64,000 nucleotides of DNA from Theodoxus fluviatilis (GCA_034096865.1 JAWQFJ010001812.1:48501-112500); one strand, 5' to 3'. Counted from the stretch's first letter, positions 10,443-22,352 are shown. Numbers and translations are program-made. The notes: a model not told the origin generated them from the letters alone.

Positions 10443-11186
10443 ACTTAATAAAGGAATTTTGTTGACCGATATGCCTACAGCTAAATCTTAACATAACGTT
10501 GTTTCAGAGTATCTATGGTTTATTGTGACTGACGGGAAAAACAGAAATAAAATTGGAGGAAATAATACATGTAGTGTTCATCGTGAATTTCTTTCCTCGA
10601 TAAACAAATAATTGCTACGAGTCCTGTGCCGAATAATTCAGAGAAAAACAAATTACTCTAGACGGTAAACATTTTAGTGTCGTGGGTAATCAATACGTTA
10701 TCACAAAAGTATCCGTATTAATAAAACTGAACCAATATATGAACCACCTCTCAAATGTCCATACCAAAGTGATGCGCTTCTTGATGAGCGGTCGAAAAGT
10801 GATAACCAAGTAGTATCGTTCAATCAGATCACGAAAGGTTCCGATAAAATAGTTTTAAACAACTTTTTGTTTAAGAAATAAGATCACCTCTGCCCCTTAT
10901 CAATACGAAAGTGCCAACAAGTTTAATTAACCATGAACGCCTTTTGAGAAGGGATGTAAAATCATTGTTATACCGAAAGCAACTTTTCCGAGCAAATGAG
11001 GTCAAACATTTTCTAGATATTAAAACTGAACATATGCAGGACACTGTCACGCGTGGAGTAGTGTGATCCAGACAACAAACTGAACAAGTTTTCCTTATCA
11101 AGAAACCCGCTGACCCAAGAACATTGCCATAGAGTCTACCCCTATCGTTCTCAGTCGAATGCATCAGAGCTCGTCTTGGCATTCAG
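10443..11186. other. 3' flank of the lectin gene
   Basis: AT-rich sequence downstream (in minus-strand sense) of the lectin frame. ATTAAA on the minus strand at 10922-10927, about 260 bp past the stop codon, is a candidate polyadenylation signal. A second exon was looked for and not recognised. Confidence 0.3.
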
Positions 11187-12005
11187 TCAGTACCTGCCCA
11201 CGGATTTTCCATACTCGTAGTACAGCTTGATGGCGTATATCACGAAGGAGAGGAGGAGGATGAAGAGGATGACGAAGACGCAGTTCAAGAAGAGGGTGGA
11301 GGTCAGCTCGGGTCCGATCACCTCCGTCTCGACGTGCATGCGCTGGTTAAAGAGCGGGATGGAGTGCGAAGACGCGGGCTCGTCCTCGATGACGGGGTCC
11401 GGGGTGCGACCGTCCAGCTCGCACAGGTCTCCGTGGAAGTGCGTGCCGCTGCAGTTGCAGGAGAAAGACGAGTCGCACTTACCATGGCGGCAGCCACGGG
11501 GACACTGGGGAAGCTCGCACAGAAAGCGCAGCCGGGTGTCTCGGAACCCAGTCGGCACCGAGTCCCACTCCATGGTGGCCTCGCTCAGGCGGATGAGGGC
11601 GTAGTCGCCCATCCTGCCCGTCAGCGGCTCCCACATGTCATGGTTCCGCACCTCCCTGTCCCCAGGAAACCAGTGCCAGACGCCCGTCATCTTGACAGCG
11701 CCTAACCACGTGCCCCCGTGGTCGTCGTCGAAGTACTTGGGCCTGTGGGTTCGGACGTAGTCGAAGACGACGCTGACCTCCTCCCTGGTTTCCAGACTGA
11801 TGGGAAACGCCTTGAACTGGTTCCAGCACGTCTCGACCGCCGTCTGGAAGCTCCCTATCATGTCGTATTCGATGACGTAGCACTTGGACTCGGAGCCCAC
11901 GGACAGACGGATGATGCTCTCCATGCAGGCGAGAGGCTTCAGGTCGGCCCCGTCTGCACTCGTGACCAGTCCCAGTACGAGGACAAGCGCAGCTACCCGC
12001 TCCAT
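11187..12005 (-). CDS. C-type lectin-like / EGF-like type I membrane protein
   Basis: 272 residues in one exon. Residues 1-20 form a signal peptide (hydrophobic core ALVLVLGLV, small residues at the likely cleavage site). Residues about 27-165 are a C-type lectin-like domain: C42, C60 and C163, with TWLGAV near 99-104 as the WIGL-like strand and FLCE at 161-164 closing the fold. The canonical EPN/QPD sugar-specificity tripeptide reads EPL (126-128) and the WND site reads WDS (147-149), so classical calcium-dependent sugar binding is doubtful. Residues 168-195 are one EGF-like repeat with six cysteines (C168, C172, C177, C183, C185, C195). A linker precedes one transmembrane helix (about 237-260) and a tail of about 12 residues with several tyrosines. 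The ATG sits in a strong context (G at -3, G at +4). The stop codon overlaps CAG|GTACTGA, a possible splice donor, so a further exon extending the tail is possible. A cell-surface or immune recognition role is inference from family. Confidence 0.85.
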   Translation of the reverse strand: MERVAALVLVLGLVTSADGADLKPLACMESIIRLSVGSESKCYVIEYDMIGSFQTAVETCWNQFKAFPISLETREEVSVVFDYVRTHRPKYFDDDHGGTWLGAVKMTGVWHWFPGDREVRNHDMWEPLTGRMGDYALIRLSEATMEWDSVPTGFRDTRLRFLCELPQCPRGCRHGKCDSSFSCNCSGTHFHGDLCELDGRTPDPVIEDEPASSHSIPLFNQRMHVETEVIGPELTSTLFLNCVFVILFILLLSFVIYAIKLYYEYGKSVGRY

Positions 12006-12079
12006 GGCGGGTGCACGTTAGTCGCGCAACTCAACTTCCCAATCTCATGGAAACGTGGAGCTTGGGCTTGTGAAAGTGA

Positions 12080-12122
12080 TGACGTAAGTGTTTGGAATGT
12101 ATGACCCATGCAGATGACGTAA
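12080..12122 (-). promoter_or_regulatory. Pair of TGACGTAA (CRE/ATF-like) motifs upstream of the lectin gene
   Basis: TGACGTAA occurs at 12080-12087 and again at 12115-12122, about 75 and 110 bp upstream of the lectin start codon. ATTGG on plus near 12147 gives a CCAAT box on the lectin strand. No TATA box is obvious. Two exact octamers within 43 bp suggest a CREB/ATF or C/EBP-type input, but function is inferred only. Confidence 0.3.
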
Positions 12123-12254
12123 TGTCACCTTCTTTTGAGAGAGAAAATTATTGGCGTAGAGAAAATAAAGACAATTAGTTCTTGATTGTTATACAACTAC
12201 GGAATGATTTTTTAAAATATGCTGAAATATGCTGAAATGAGGAGTTAAGGAAAT

Positions 12255-12278
12255 GGGGGGGGGGGGGGGGGGGGGGGG
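12255..12278. repeat. Poly-G tract (24 G)
   Basis: Homopolymer G run about 250 bp upstream of the lectin start. Confidence 0.95.
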
Positions 12279-13900
12279 ATAATGCGTCAGAACTGGTTTT
12301 GGCCACTCCCGTGCCGGGTCCTCCTCGTATTTTGTGTGTGGTTTTTTCTTTCTAATAAAGATATTGTCTCTTTCCATTATTTTTACTCTGCTCTCGTATG
12401 CTTCAGTACGGCCTTGAGGTACTTCAAAGTCATGACGTTGATGCAAGAAAAGCCCTTATCTATTAATCAGCCAATGGACTACAGCAGCAAGTGCAATGCA
12501 GAACGTCCAGACGCGAGGGCAGGAGAAGTCTTTGAGACGCCCCCGTAGGGAAGCCAATATGTTTATGCGCTAACTTCATCCCGCTATCGATTTGTTTGAT
12601 GCAAGCTCCGCCCTCCCTGCCCCTCCTTCTCCACCCGTCCCACGGCAAGTCTCCCCTCCAGCCAGGAACTGCTTCTTTTCCATCCACGCGTACGTCCATG
12701 CCGTCAGGCCCCCAGGAGTTATGAGCGCGAATCTACAGGCATTTCTAAGGAAGAGGCAAAGCTGCCTGTTTTTATATTGCGACGTTTCTCTTATCACTGG
12801 ATGCTCAAGAGGAAAACGTTTCCTCCCTCGTCTTCGGGCCGCAAACTTATAACCTCATCAGCATCATGTCAAGTCTCAGTGGAAGCAGGCAACACCTTGA
12901 CTGCAAATTGTTTGACATTCATTTCCCAATATTTCTATTTTGAAAACGCATATTGCAGGCTTTTCCACTTCATAGCGAATATGGAATGAAAGTTGATTAT
13001 TCTATGAATCTGTAGACTTTAAAAAAAATCATTGTGCTTTCTTATAATTGTAAGATATGTGCTAATTACAGGCATATGTCTCTGTTTGACCAAAGTTCCT
13101 TATATTGTGCTGGTTCTTCAGTAAGTACATCAACTGAAATCTTAGGTTCATCCGTCCTATAATTTGATTGTTGAAAGACACAAGGAAATCATGCGACAAA
13201 GTATGCAGAGTGCAGAGTGACTGCAAAGAAAGCAAATAAATAACAGGACTGAGAAAAGAACTGCAACGTCGAGTCGAGTATGAAACGGACCGACGGCTAA
13301 AGCAATGCTCATAAATCATTTAGGGTTCCCCAGCTATTCCACGGGGTTCCTGTATTCAATCTCTATTCCTTGTCTGCTGCATATGTGTATGCATGGTTTG
13401 TTATTAATTTTGTTCTTTCCTTTTTCTCCTTTCCCCGTCTCACCTCGTTCCTTTTTCGTCTGCGCTACATATTCCTTTCTCGTGTTCATTTCATTGCTTC
13501 CTACTCCAGCCATCTTGACCCCTCAACTCCAGCCAACTTGACCCCTCAACCCCTCATTTCCCCATTTCCTCGTGTACGTCTGCTCCTCCTCCTTTCCCGA
13601 AAGTCCTTCAAAGAGTGAGGTCATACGTCGCGAGATCAGCAGGGCTCTGGGTAGGAGTGTATCGACATTCTGGTATGGAGACTGCCGCCGGAACACGGCG
13701 CAGGCGCAGTTGCAAGTGGCGTCCCCTGGCCCATGTCGTGACGCCACTGCATGGAAGTCCAGGACCACGAATTTGATAAAGGATGAAGGTGAATGGGGAG
13801 GAGTTATACAGGATCTCGTTTCAGTCTGCGCCTGACCAAAACCATTGGAGGGGAGATGGGGCGGGCGCGGGTGAGAGTGATGCGTGGAATGGAATCAGGG
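12279..13900. other. Intergenic, no gene seen
   Basis: Mixed sequence. Pyrimidine-rich around 13420-13620, including a 23-bp unit in tandem (CCAGCCATCTTGACCCCTCA at 13506 and a near copy at 13529). No convincing coding frame on either strand. Confidence 0.4.
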
Positions 13901-13997
13901 AGTTGGTGGTGGTGGTGGCGATGGTAATGGTGGTCGTGGTGGTAATGGTGGTGGTGGTGATTTTAATGGTGGTGGTGGTGGAGTTAGAGGTGGTGGT
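13901..13997. repeat. (GGT)n trinucleotide tract
   Basis: Imperfect GGT/GAT repeat of about 95 bp. It reads as poly-Val in one frame, which is not a gene. Confidence 0.93.
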
Positions 13998-15106
13998 ACA
14001 TTGGGCTGATGTTGGGAAATTGTAGGGGGAGCTTTTGAGGAGGGGAGGACGTGGACCGAGCCGACACCGCCGAGGCGACCTTTGCTGGGAGGACGGAGGA
14101 AGGGAGGGGGAAATTGATTCGTGGCGAGGCGAGCGACGCTAGAAAGTGACCACTCGTGGAAGTGTCAATACGGACGCGGGATCGCTCATTGGATGTATGT
14201 TTGACTTCTCGCGCGCCACCATGGTCCGTGTTGCGGGGGCCGCACAGGGGCGGTTGTCCTTGCCCGCAGTCTTTGCAGCGGCCTGAATCGCCAGTGCCGC
14301 GCTGCTTGCCGGACAGAGGGACCCAGTGTCCTGGGACGCCTGGAGTGATGTTGACGCAGGACCCCGGTGTAGACGGACTGCTGTCTGAAGCGAGATGAAA
14401 ATGTCGGTGACGGAGAGTTCTTTGTCGCAGACAGAGACAGGAAGACAGTGAGAGCTGCACAGGAATATTTGCGCAGTGACTTCGAAGCTGAAAGGGAAAA
14501 CTGATGATGCTGTTCAAAAAAAGAAACTGCGATTATTATGTTAAAACACGAGGCTTTCGTTGAGTGGACTAGTGCTTGGAAAAATGAGGATGTTCGAGAC
14601 GACTTCTGCAGAGACTGAGAAAAGGTCAAAACAGATGGAAATGGAAGACTCCCTGCTCGAACTTTGGCGGGAACTTACAGGATTCAGTCAATTGCCGAGA
14701 ATGATTATTGACTTTTCAACTTTGAGCGCTCCTTATCGACCCAACGCCGAGTAAGTGGGTGATGTGTGCGATGCTTCACGCATCCACGGACATCATCAGG
14801 GATATTCGTCTGGAGGCTGCGCTAGACCATTCCAAAATAATCAGCAGTTAAAAAATGTAGTCACGAAAATTTATTTTTGAACATATTTCTTCGCCTCCCT
14901 ACCCATTACGCGATTATCATTTCCATTTCTGACAACATTTCTATTTTTGTCTTTGCACTTTAAGGAGTATTGGTATTTCGGTGTGGAGAGCATACTTATT
15001 ACTGCCTACGCATAACCCACCACTCCCCCGTATCCATCTTGAGCAAACTTAAATCATCTGTATTCACTGCGGAATGATCTTTATTCGTGTGATCTATTGG
15101 AGGAGG
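13998..15106. other. Intergenic, no gene seen
   Basis: GC-richer at 14040-14350 and AT-rich afterwards. Overlapping open frames on both strands lack domains. It ends at the left target duplication of the LTR element. Confidence 0.4.
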
Positions 15107-15111
15107 ATGTG
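15107..15111. repeat. Target site duplication ATGTG (left)
   Basis: Five bases ATGTG directly before the left LTR, repeated at 20354-20358 directly after the right LTR. A 5-bp duplication is normal for retroviral-type integrase. Confidence 0.9.
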
Positions 15112-16298
15112 TGTGACGTACTTGTTCTTTGATCAAATTAACTCGTTTAAATGTCTAGGGGAAGAACCAAAGCACGCACCTTCATTCCTCCATTCACACG
15201 CTAGATGGTAATTGTCTAAATGAAGTAATGGCAAAAACGGTATCAATTCAAAGGAAGTAGTTTAATTTTCATGAATGCATTTACCAGTGAATGGTGACTG
15301 AGCGACAAACGCTACAATAAATGCATAGAATGCAAGTAGAAAACAATCAATTCAGTTCAGCAATTTGAAGCGAGACAAGTAAAAAGAAAACAATGAAAAG
15401 AAAGATGTCTGCCCGAGCCGAGGTAATTAACTAAATGTACTTATCTGACCCTTTCGATGAAAAACGTGCAGGTGGAGAAGCACGGACCTAAACCCCACGC
15501 TCACCGCGTTAGCACCGGGGTTGGAATTGGGGGGAGGAGGGGGTCTGAGTGCACCGACATTGCAGCCGGTGACCCTGGAGGGAAATCACCACAGTCGATG
15601 AAACAGCTGAAACTTGGCATTCTTTCATTCTCTCTCTCTCTCTGGCATTCCTTCTTCTTCTGCGTCGTGTCGAGGGAACTGGCTCCTACGTCTTCTTCTT
15701 CTTCTTCCTCGGAAAGGAGTCGGTCTGCTCTCCAACAAGACAGGCCACCACACTTTAGCAAAGCAGGCAAGCTGGCTGGCAGGCAAGCTGGCTGTTCAAC
15801 ATTCCACCACCCCCTGGCAGAGGGGTTCGCTTCCAACTGGCTCCGGGCCGGCTGAGGTTTCTTACTATTCCCATTCTACGTTTCTCTATATGGCCACCGC
15901 CAAGTATAAACCTAACAAGCAGGGCGCCAGCATCTTCACGGACACTGCTTTTGCTGAAAATAAATGTTATGACGCCTCGAGCATCCGGCGACACTTGTTT
16001 AAATAACTTCGCTGACGTCACCAAGTCCAGCCAGTCCAATCACTACTGTCCATCCCACCCCACTCTGACTGGTCAATTCACAAGTTGAAATTCACTGGTT
16101 GGTCAGCGCTAAAACGCCAGTGAAGTCCACTACACTGGTAACGCTTTCAAGTTATTCACATGCACAGGGGTCAATTCTGTACTGACACCGGCTCAGGGCA
16201 ATGAAAAAACCTCTAAGGCTACGGCTCAGCAGACGCATAGTAAACATTTCTAATAATACTAATAACCACAAGGCATGAAAAAACGTTGTCTCGCCACA
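15112..16298 (-). repeat. 3' LTR of the minus-strand LTR retrotransposon
   Basis: 1187 bp with TGTGACGTAC and TCTCGCCACA at its two ends. It is the 3' LTR because gag runs on the minus strand. Minus-strand ATTAAA at 15261-15266 is a polyadenylation-signal candidate. The open frames of up to 132 codons inside recur identically in both LTRs and are not genes. Confidence 0.93.
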
Positions 16299-16308
16299 CC
16301 TCCCTACC
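16299..16308 (-). other. Polypurine tract candidate
   Basis: On the element strand GGTAGGGAGG lies immediately before the 3' LTR, where plus-strand DNA synthesis is primed. It is short and interrupted by one T. Confidence 0.5.
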
Positions 16309-16643
16309 ACAATGAGAAAAATGTTATAGACATGACATTTTTCACAAGTCACAATTCAAACAGTCAAAACTCTCAAACAACAGGGGACCCCGGGTTACGT
16401 GGTCTATTTTACCACTAGGATAGTCGGTACAGAACTAAACAAAAAAGGACTACATCAGCCTCATTTAACAACCTAACATTCCGTTACCCCGACCACCTCC
16501 CAGGAATGATGTCACCCTCTCACTGACTTCATACACTAAGTCAAACATCATCACACCACACCAAACTCACCTCAAATTTCAAAATGAACCTTTATGGGTT
16601 CTAGGATTATACAACTAATAATCATAACAGGGTTAATCTCATT

Positions 16644-16710
16644 GAGTCGCCTTTTACGACACGTGCAACTGCACGGTGGGCCAATTCTTGTTCCCCGTAC
16701 CCACAGGGGT
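16644..16710 (-). repeat. SINE-like core motif inside the LTR element
   Basis: Read on minus: CCCCTGTGGGTACGGGGAAC, then a GAAT and CCCACGG segment, then GTCGTAAAAGGCGACTC. The same order of motifs occurs in the dispersed repeats at 31726 and 47851. It sits in the noncoding part after the gag extension, so the retroelement carries a copy of a SINE-like repeat. Confidence 0.55.
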
Positions 16711-16861
16711 AAGAGAAAACCACTTTCCTCTAACGTTAAACAGGAACACCTCAAAACTCTCACACTCCACCCATCACCTTCTCTGCATAGCACCCTCCAA
16801 TAAACAGCCAAACACATCAAATCTTTCTCATTCCCACACCCATTCATTCCTCTCTCTGAAT

Positions 16862-17641
16862 TTAGCCTTTCTTTCTCTTCTTCCAGTCAAACCACCTTCT
16901 CTCTCTGTGGCTCGTCTCTCCGAGACTCACACCACCACATGCAACCTCTCCCATCTCCATTCCTTCCTCTCCCACATCCTCCAACTCCACACCAGTCTTC
17001 CCACAAGACTCAATTCCTTCCTCTCCCACATCCTCCAACTCCACACCAGTCTTCCCACAAGACTCAATTCCTTCCTCTCCCACATCCTCCAACTCCACAC
17101 CAGTCTTCCCACAAGACTCAATTCCTTCCTCTCCCACATCCTCCAACTCCACACCTCCGAGCACTAAGGGCTCACAAGGGAGAACTCCATTCCCTTCCTC
17201 CTCACACTGACTCTCCTCAGTCAGGCCTACGAGCGCTACAGGCTCTCTCGTCTCACACGAGACACACACAGTCTCCTCAGGAGCAACAACCTTCTCACAC
17301 CGACTCTCCTCCGCAACAACCTCCTCAGCAACAACAACCTCCTCACACTGACTCTCCTCAGCAACAACAACCTTCTCAGCAACAACAACCTCCTCACACT
17401 GACTCTCCTCAGCAACAACCTCCTCACAGCCCCCCATCAAGGCCATCCTCCGACTCAATATCATACCCACTCCTGAGGGTGAGGGTTCCCACTGATCCAA
17501 CACGCCAACCACCGCAGGACCGCGATATCTCTTAAAGGATGCCAACAAAGCTCTCCCCTCCTGATAGGGTCTAGGACTCTCGCACAACGGTCCACTCTCA
17601 TCAGGCACCACACACAGCTTTTTTGCCGCGGATACACACCG
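16862..17641 (-). CDS. In-frame extension after gag stop (possible UGA readthrough product)
   Basis: 260 open codons in the same frame as gag, directly after its UGA stop; an independent start would need a non-AUG codon or an internal Met. The first 60 residues are not recognised. There follow Glu/Val/Ala-rich, Cys-containing repeats (EEVVVAEESQC type) and then an 18-residue unit GVELEDVGEEGIESCGKT three times plus a partial fourth. The end is basic (KKRKKG). The DNA repeats have a 54-bp period and trinucleotide-based variants, so the frame stays open, consistent with coding constraint though not proof. The stop context is UGA CGG, a type II readthrough context in some RNA viruses. No protease or polymerase motif is visible. 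It could also be a relic of a deleted pol region. Confidence 0.5.
   Translation of the reverse strand, partial: RCVSAAKKLCVVPDESGPLCESPRPYQEGRALLASFKRYRGPAVVGVLDQWEPSPSGVGMILSRRMALMGGCEEVVAEESQCEEVVVAEKVVVAEESQCEEVVVAEEVVAEESRCEKVVAPEETVCVSCETREPVALVGLTEESQCEEEGNGVLPCEPLVLGGVELEDVGEEGIESCGKTGVELEDVGEEGIESCGKTGVELEDVGEEGIESCGKTGVELEDVGEEGMEMGEVACGGVSLGETSHRERRWFDWKKRKKG
16969..17155. repeat. 54-bp tandem repeat within the gag extension
   Basis: Three full and one partial copy of a 54-bp pyrimidine-rich unit on plus (CCTCTCCCACATCCTCCAAC core), coding for the 18-residue repeat on minus. Copies look identical. Confidence 0.9.
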
Positions 17642-18880
17642 TCAGGTATCCCGTTTCACTCCCACTCTGCAGTCACGACTCCTGTGTCCCATCCTTCCAC
17701 AACTAAAGCATGTGATACTTCTAATTGGTTGACCCACACTCCTTCGCTCATCCTGCCTCCCTTCCTCCCGACTCTTCCTATGACCACTTCCCACATGAAG
17801 CAGGTGGTAGTCGTCTGCCAACGAAGCTGCCTGGTCAATCCCCTCTACCTTCCTCTCCCCTAGGTAGACTCGAATCTCATCCGACACCGAGTTCTCGAAC
17901 TGCTCCATCATAAACACCTGTTTCAGTCGATCCAAATCAGCAGATGCCTCAACAGCCACACACCATCTGTCAAACGTGCCATGCAATCGATATGCAAAGT
18001 CCCTGAACGACTCTCTCTCTCCCTTCTTGCAATTCCTGAATTTCTGTCTATAGGCTTCAGAAGTGAGAGCATACTTCTTCAGAACTTCAGCTTTCAATGT
18101 CGCATAATCAGTCTCTTCTTTGGGCAAAGTGGTGTAAACTTCCGCAGCTTTCCCAATCAGAACGCTACCCACTATGACAGTCCAATTCTTCCTCTGCCAC
18201 CTCAAACTCTCGGCTTGTTTCTCAAATGCAGCGAAAAAACCTTCCACATTCATCTCAGAAAACACCGGAACTCCTGTGTATCTTCTCAAATCAATCTCAC
18301 CCTCTCTCTCCCTCCTGACCCTTTCTTCCTCCTCTTTTTCCTTCCTCTCTCTCTCCATCTCCACCTTGCTCTTTTCTAGCTCCAATCTCTCTCTCTCCAA
18401 CTTATCAGCGTCTACCCTAGCTCTCTCTGCCGCCTCCATCTTCTCTCTCTCCAACCTTTCAGATTCTATCCTGGCTTTCTCTGCCGCCTCCATCTTCTCT
18501 CTCTCCAACCTTTCAGCTGCTTCCACTTCCAATCTCTTCTCTCTTTCACTCGCTTCTATTCTCTTCAATTCCACCTCCCTGTCCAAATTCTTCATTCTCT
18601 CAGCTGACTCTATTTCCATCTTGCGCATCTCCCATTCATGCTGCCTTTGTTTTTCCTCATTCGTCTCTCTCTCCATCCTCTTTCCCCCATCCGGATCCAT
18701 CTTCAGCACATTCTCCTCAGCCTTCCTCTCATCCACAAACTTAATCAGAGCTTCTAACTTGGCAACTTTTGAAACCCCTTTGCTGACATCCATACCATAT
18801 TTCTCACTCATTTCGTCCAAACCCTGTTTATCCAAAGACAAAATCTCCGACAACGTCGGCCACTCTCCTTTCTCCGCCAT
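17642..18880 (-). CDS. gag: LTR-retrotransposon Gag polyprotein
   Basis: 412 residues from the Met at 18880 (MAEKGEWPTL; G at -3 and +4). An upstream in-frame extension would need a TTG start, so this ATG is preferred. Residues 1-60 are a mixed N-terminal region. Residues about 64-195 are a highly charged Glu/Arg/Lys heptad-rich coiled coil. Residues about 198-360 are a SCAN/retrotransposon-Gag-like capsid domain (for example FFAAFEKQAESLRW and the helical segment around 262-300 with FRDFAYRLH). Residues 391-404 are a CCHC zinc knuckle CFSCGRMGHRSRDC with exact C-x2-C-x4-H-x4-C spacing. The protein should form the retrotransposon particle and package RNA. It is intact with no frameshift, in keeping with a young copy. 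It ends in UGA followed by CGG and another 260 open codons. Confidence 0.9.
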   Translation of the reverse strand: MAEKGEWPTLSEILSLDKQGLDEMSEKYGMDVSKGVSKVAKLEALIKFVDERKAEENVLKMDPDGGKRMERETNEEKQRQHEWEMRKMEIESAERMKNLDREVELKRIEASEREKRLEVEAAERLEREKMEAAEKARIESERLEREKMEAAERARVDADKLERERLELEKSKVEMERERKEKEEEERVRREREGEIDLRRYTGVPVFSEMNVEGFFAAFEKQAESLRWQRKNWTVIVGSVLIGKAAEVYTTLPKEETDYATLKAEVLKKYALTSEAYRQKFRNCKKGERESFRDFAYRLHGTFDRWCVAVEASADLDRLKQVFMMEQFENSVSDEIRVYLGERKVEGIDQAASLADDYHLLHVGSGHRKSREEGRQDERRSVGQPIRSITCFSCGRMGHRSRDCRVGVKRDT

Positions 18881-19146
18881 GACTAATTTATCAAATCCCC
18901 AACCACTAAAGAGCAAGCTAGCAAACCTCCCACACTAAGTATCTACTCAATTCCTAAGAATAGTCAAATCAAATACTAAGCAAGGTTCACACAAACAGCA
19001 AGGCATGAGAGCAACAAGGTGAATCAAAAGCAAAAATGGCAGTTCAGGTCATGTCACAACACTCTCGCTCAAGGCACAGACACTCCAAATTTAACTGTGA
19101 AACATGAATTCAGATTTACTTTACTTTTGCATTTCGTTCAAATTAT
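18881..19146 (-). other. LTR-element 5' leader
   Basis: Noncoding leader between the 5' LTR/primer-binding region and the gag ATG. Confidence 0.6.
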
Positions 19147-19164
19147 CCCAAGACGAAGACCCCA
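19147..19164 (-). other. Primer binding site candidate
   Basis: Two bases after the 5' LTR the element strand reads TGGGGTCTTCGTCTTGGG. TGG is the expected complement of a tRNA CCA end. The matching tRNA was not identified from memory. Confidence 0.45.
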
Positions 19165-19166
19165 AA

Positions 19167-20353
19167 TGTGACGTACTTGTTCTTTGATCAAATTAACTCG
19201 TTTAAATGTCTAGGGGAAGAACCAAAGCACGCACCTTCATTCCTCCATTCACACGCTAGATGGTAATTGTCTAAATGAAGTAATGGCAAAAACGGTATCA
19301 ATTCAAAGGAAGTAGTTTAATTTTCATGAATGCATTTACCAGTGAATGGTGACTGAGCGACAAACGCTACAATAAATGCATAGAATGCAAGTAGAAAACA
19401 ATCAATTCAGTTCAGCAATTTGAAGCGAGACAAGTAAAAAGAAAACAATGAAAAGAAAGATGTCTGCCCGAGCCGAGGTAATTAACTAAATGTACTTATC
19501 TGACCCTTTCGATGAAAAACGTGCAGGTGGAGAAGCACGGACCTAAACCCCACGCTCACCGCGTTAGCACCGGGGTTGGAATTGGGGGGAGGAGGGGGTC
19601 TGAGTGCACCGACATTGCAGCCGGTGACCCTGGAGGGAAATCACCACAGTCGATGAAACAGCTGAAACTTGGCATTCTTTCATTCTCTCTCTCTCTCTGG
19701 CATTCCTTCTTCTTCTGCGTCGTGTCGAGGGAACTGGCTCCTACGTCTTCTTCTTCTTCTTCCTCGGAAAGGAGTCGGTCTGCTCTCCAACAAGACAGGC
19801 CACCACACTTTAGCAAAGCAGGCAAGCTGGCTGGCAGGCAAGCTGGCTGTTCAACATTCCACCACCCCCTGGCAGAGGGGTTCGCTTCCAACTGGCTCCG
19901 GGCCGGCTGAGGTTTCTTACTATTCCCATTCTACGTTTCTCTATATGGCCACCGCCAAGTATAAACCTAACAAGCAGGGCGCCAGCATCTTCACGGACAC
20001 TGCTTTTGCTGAAAATAAATGTTATGACGCCTCGAGCATCCGGCGACACTTGTTTAAATAACTTCGCTGACGTCACCAAGTCCAGCCAGTCCAATCACTA
20101 CTGTCCATCCCACCCCACTCTGACTGGTCAATTCACAAGTTGAAATTCACTGGTTGGTCAGCGCTAAAACGCCAGTGAAGTCCACTACACTGGTAACGCT
20201 TTCAAGTTATTCACATGCACAGGGGTCAATTCTGTACTGACACCGGCTCAGGGCAATGAAAAAACCTCTAAGGCTACGGCTCAGCAGACGCATAGTAAAC
20301 ATTTCTAATAATACTAATAACCACAAGGCATGAAAAAACGTTGTCTCGCCACA
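19167..20353 (-). repeat. 5' LTR of the minus-strand LTR retrotransposon
   Basis: 1187 bp, the same length as the 3' LTR at an exact offset of 4055 bp, with no difference seen on line-by-line comparison. As the promoter-proximal LTR it should drive minus-strand transcription. A clear TATA box was not recognised. Confidence 0.93.
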
Positions 20354-20358
20354 ATGTG
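20354..20358. repeat. Target site duplication ATGTG (right)
   Basis: Right-hand partner of 15107-15111. Confidence 0.9.

Positions 20359-22352
<1,994 letters not shown>

Larger units (their letters stand above)
15112..20353 (-). mobile_element. Complete gag-only LTR retrotransposon (non-autonomous)
   Basis: A 5242-bp element oriented on the minus strand: LTR 1187 bp, internal region 2868 bp, LTR 1187 bp, flanked by ATGTG on both sides. The LTRs begin TG and end CA and look identical at every position I compared, so insertion is recent. In element order it carries a TGGGG primer-binding-site candidate, a 412-codon gag with coiled coil, capsid-like domain and zinc knuckle, a UGA stop followed in frame by 260 more open codons, about 560 bp of noncoding DNA, then a short purine-rich tract. 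No protease DTG/DSG motif, reverse transcriptase YxDD, RNase H or integrase is visible, so it must be mobilised in trans by an autonomous relative, plausibly a Ty3/Gypsy-like element. Confidence 0.9.

Noticed and set aside
11227..12104. Several 80-130 codon frames overlapping the lectin gene
   Set aside because: GC-rich shadows of the lectin coding region in other frames and on the other strand.
15457..16039. Open frames of 94-132 codons inside the left LTR (and the same in the right LTR)
   Set aside because: Identical in both LTRs only because the LTRs are identical; overlapping on both strands, no domains.
18174..18938. 254-codon plus-strand Ser/Phe-rich frame
   Set aside because: Antisense shadow of the charged coiled-coil part of gag.
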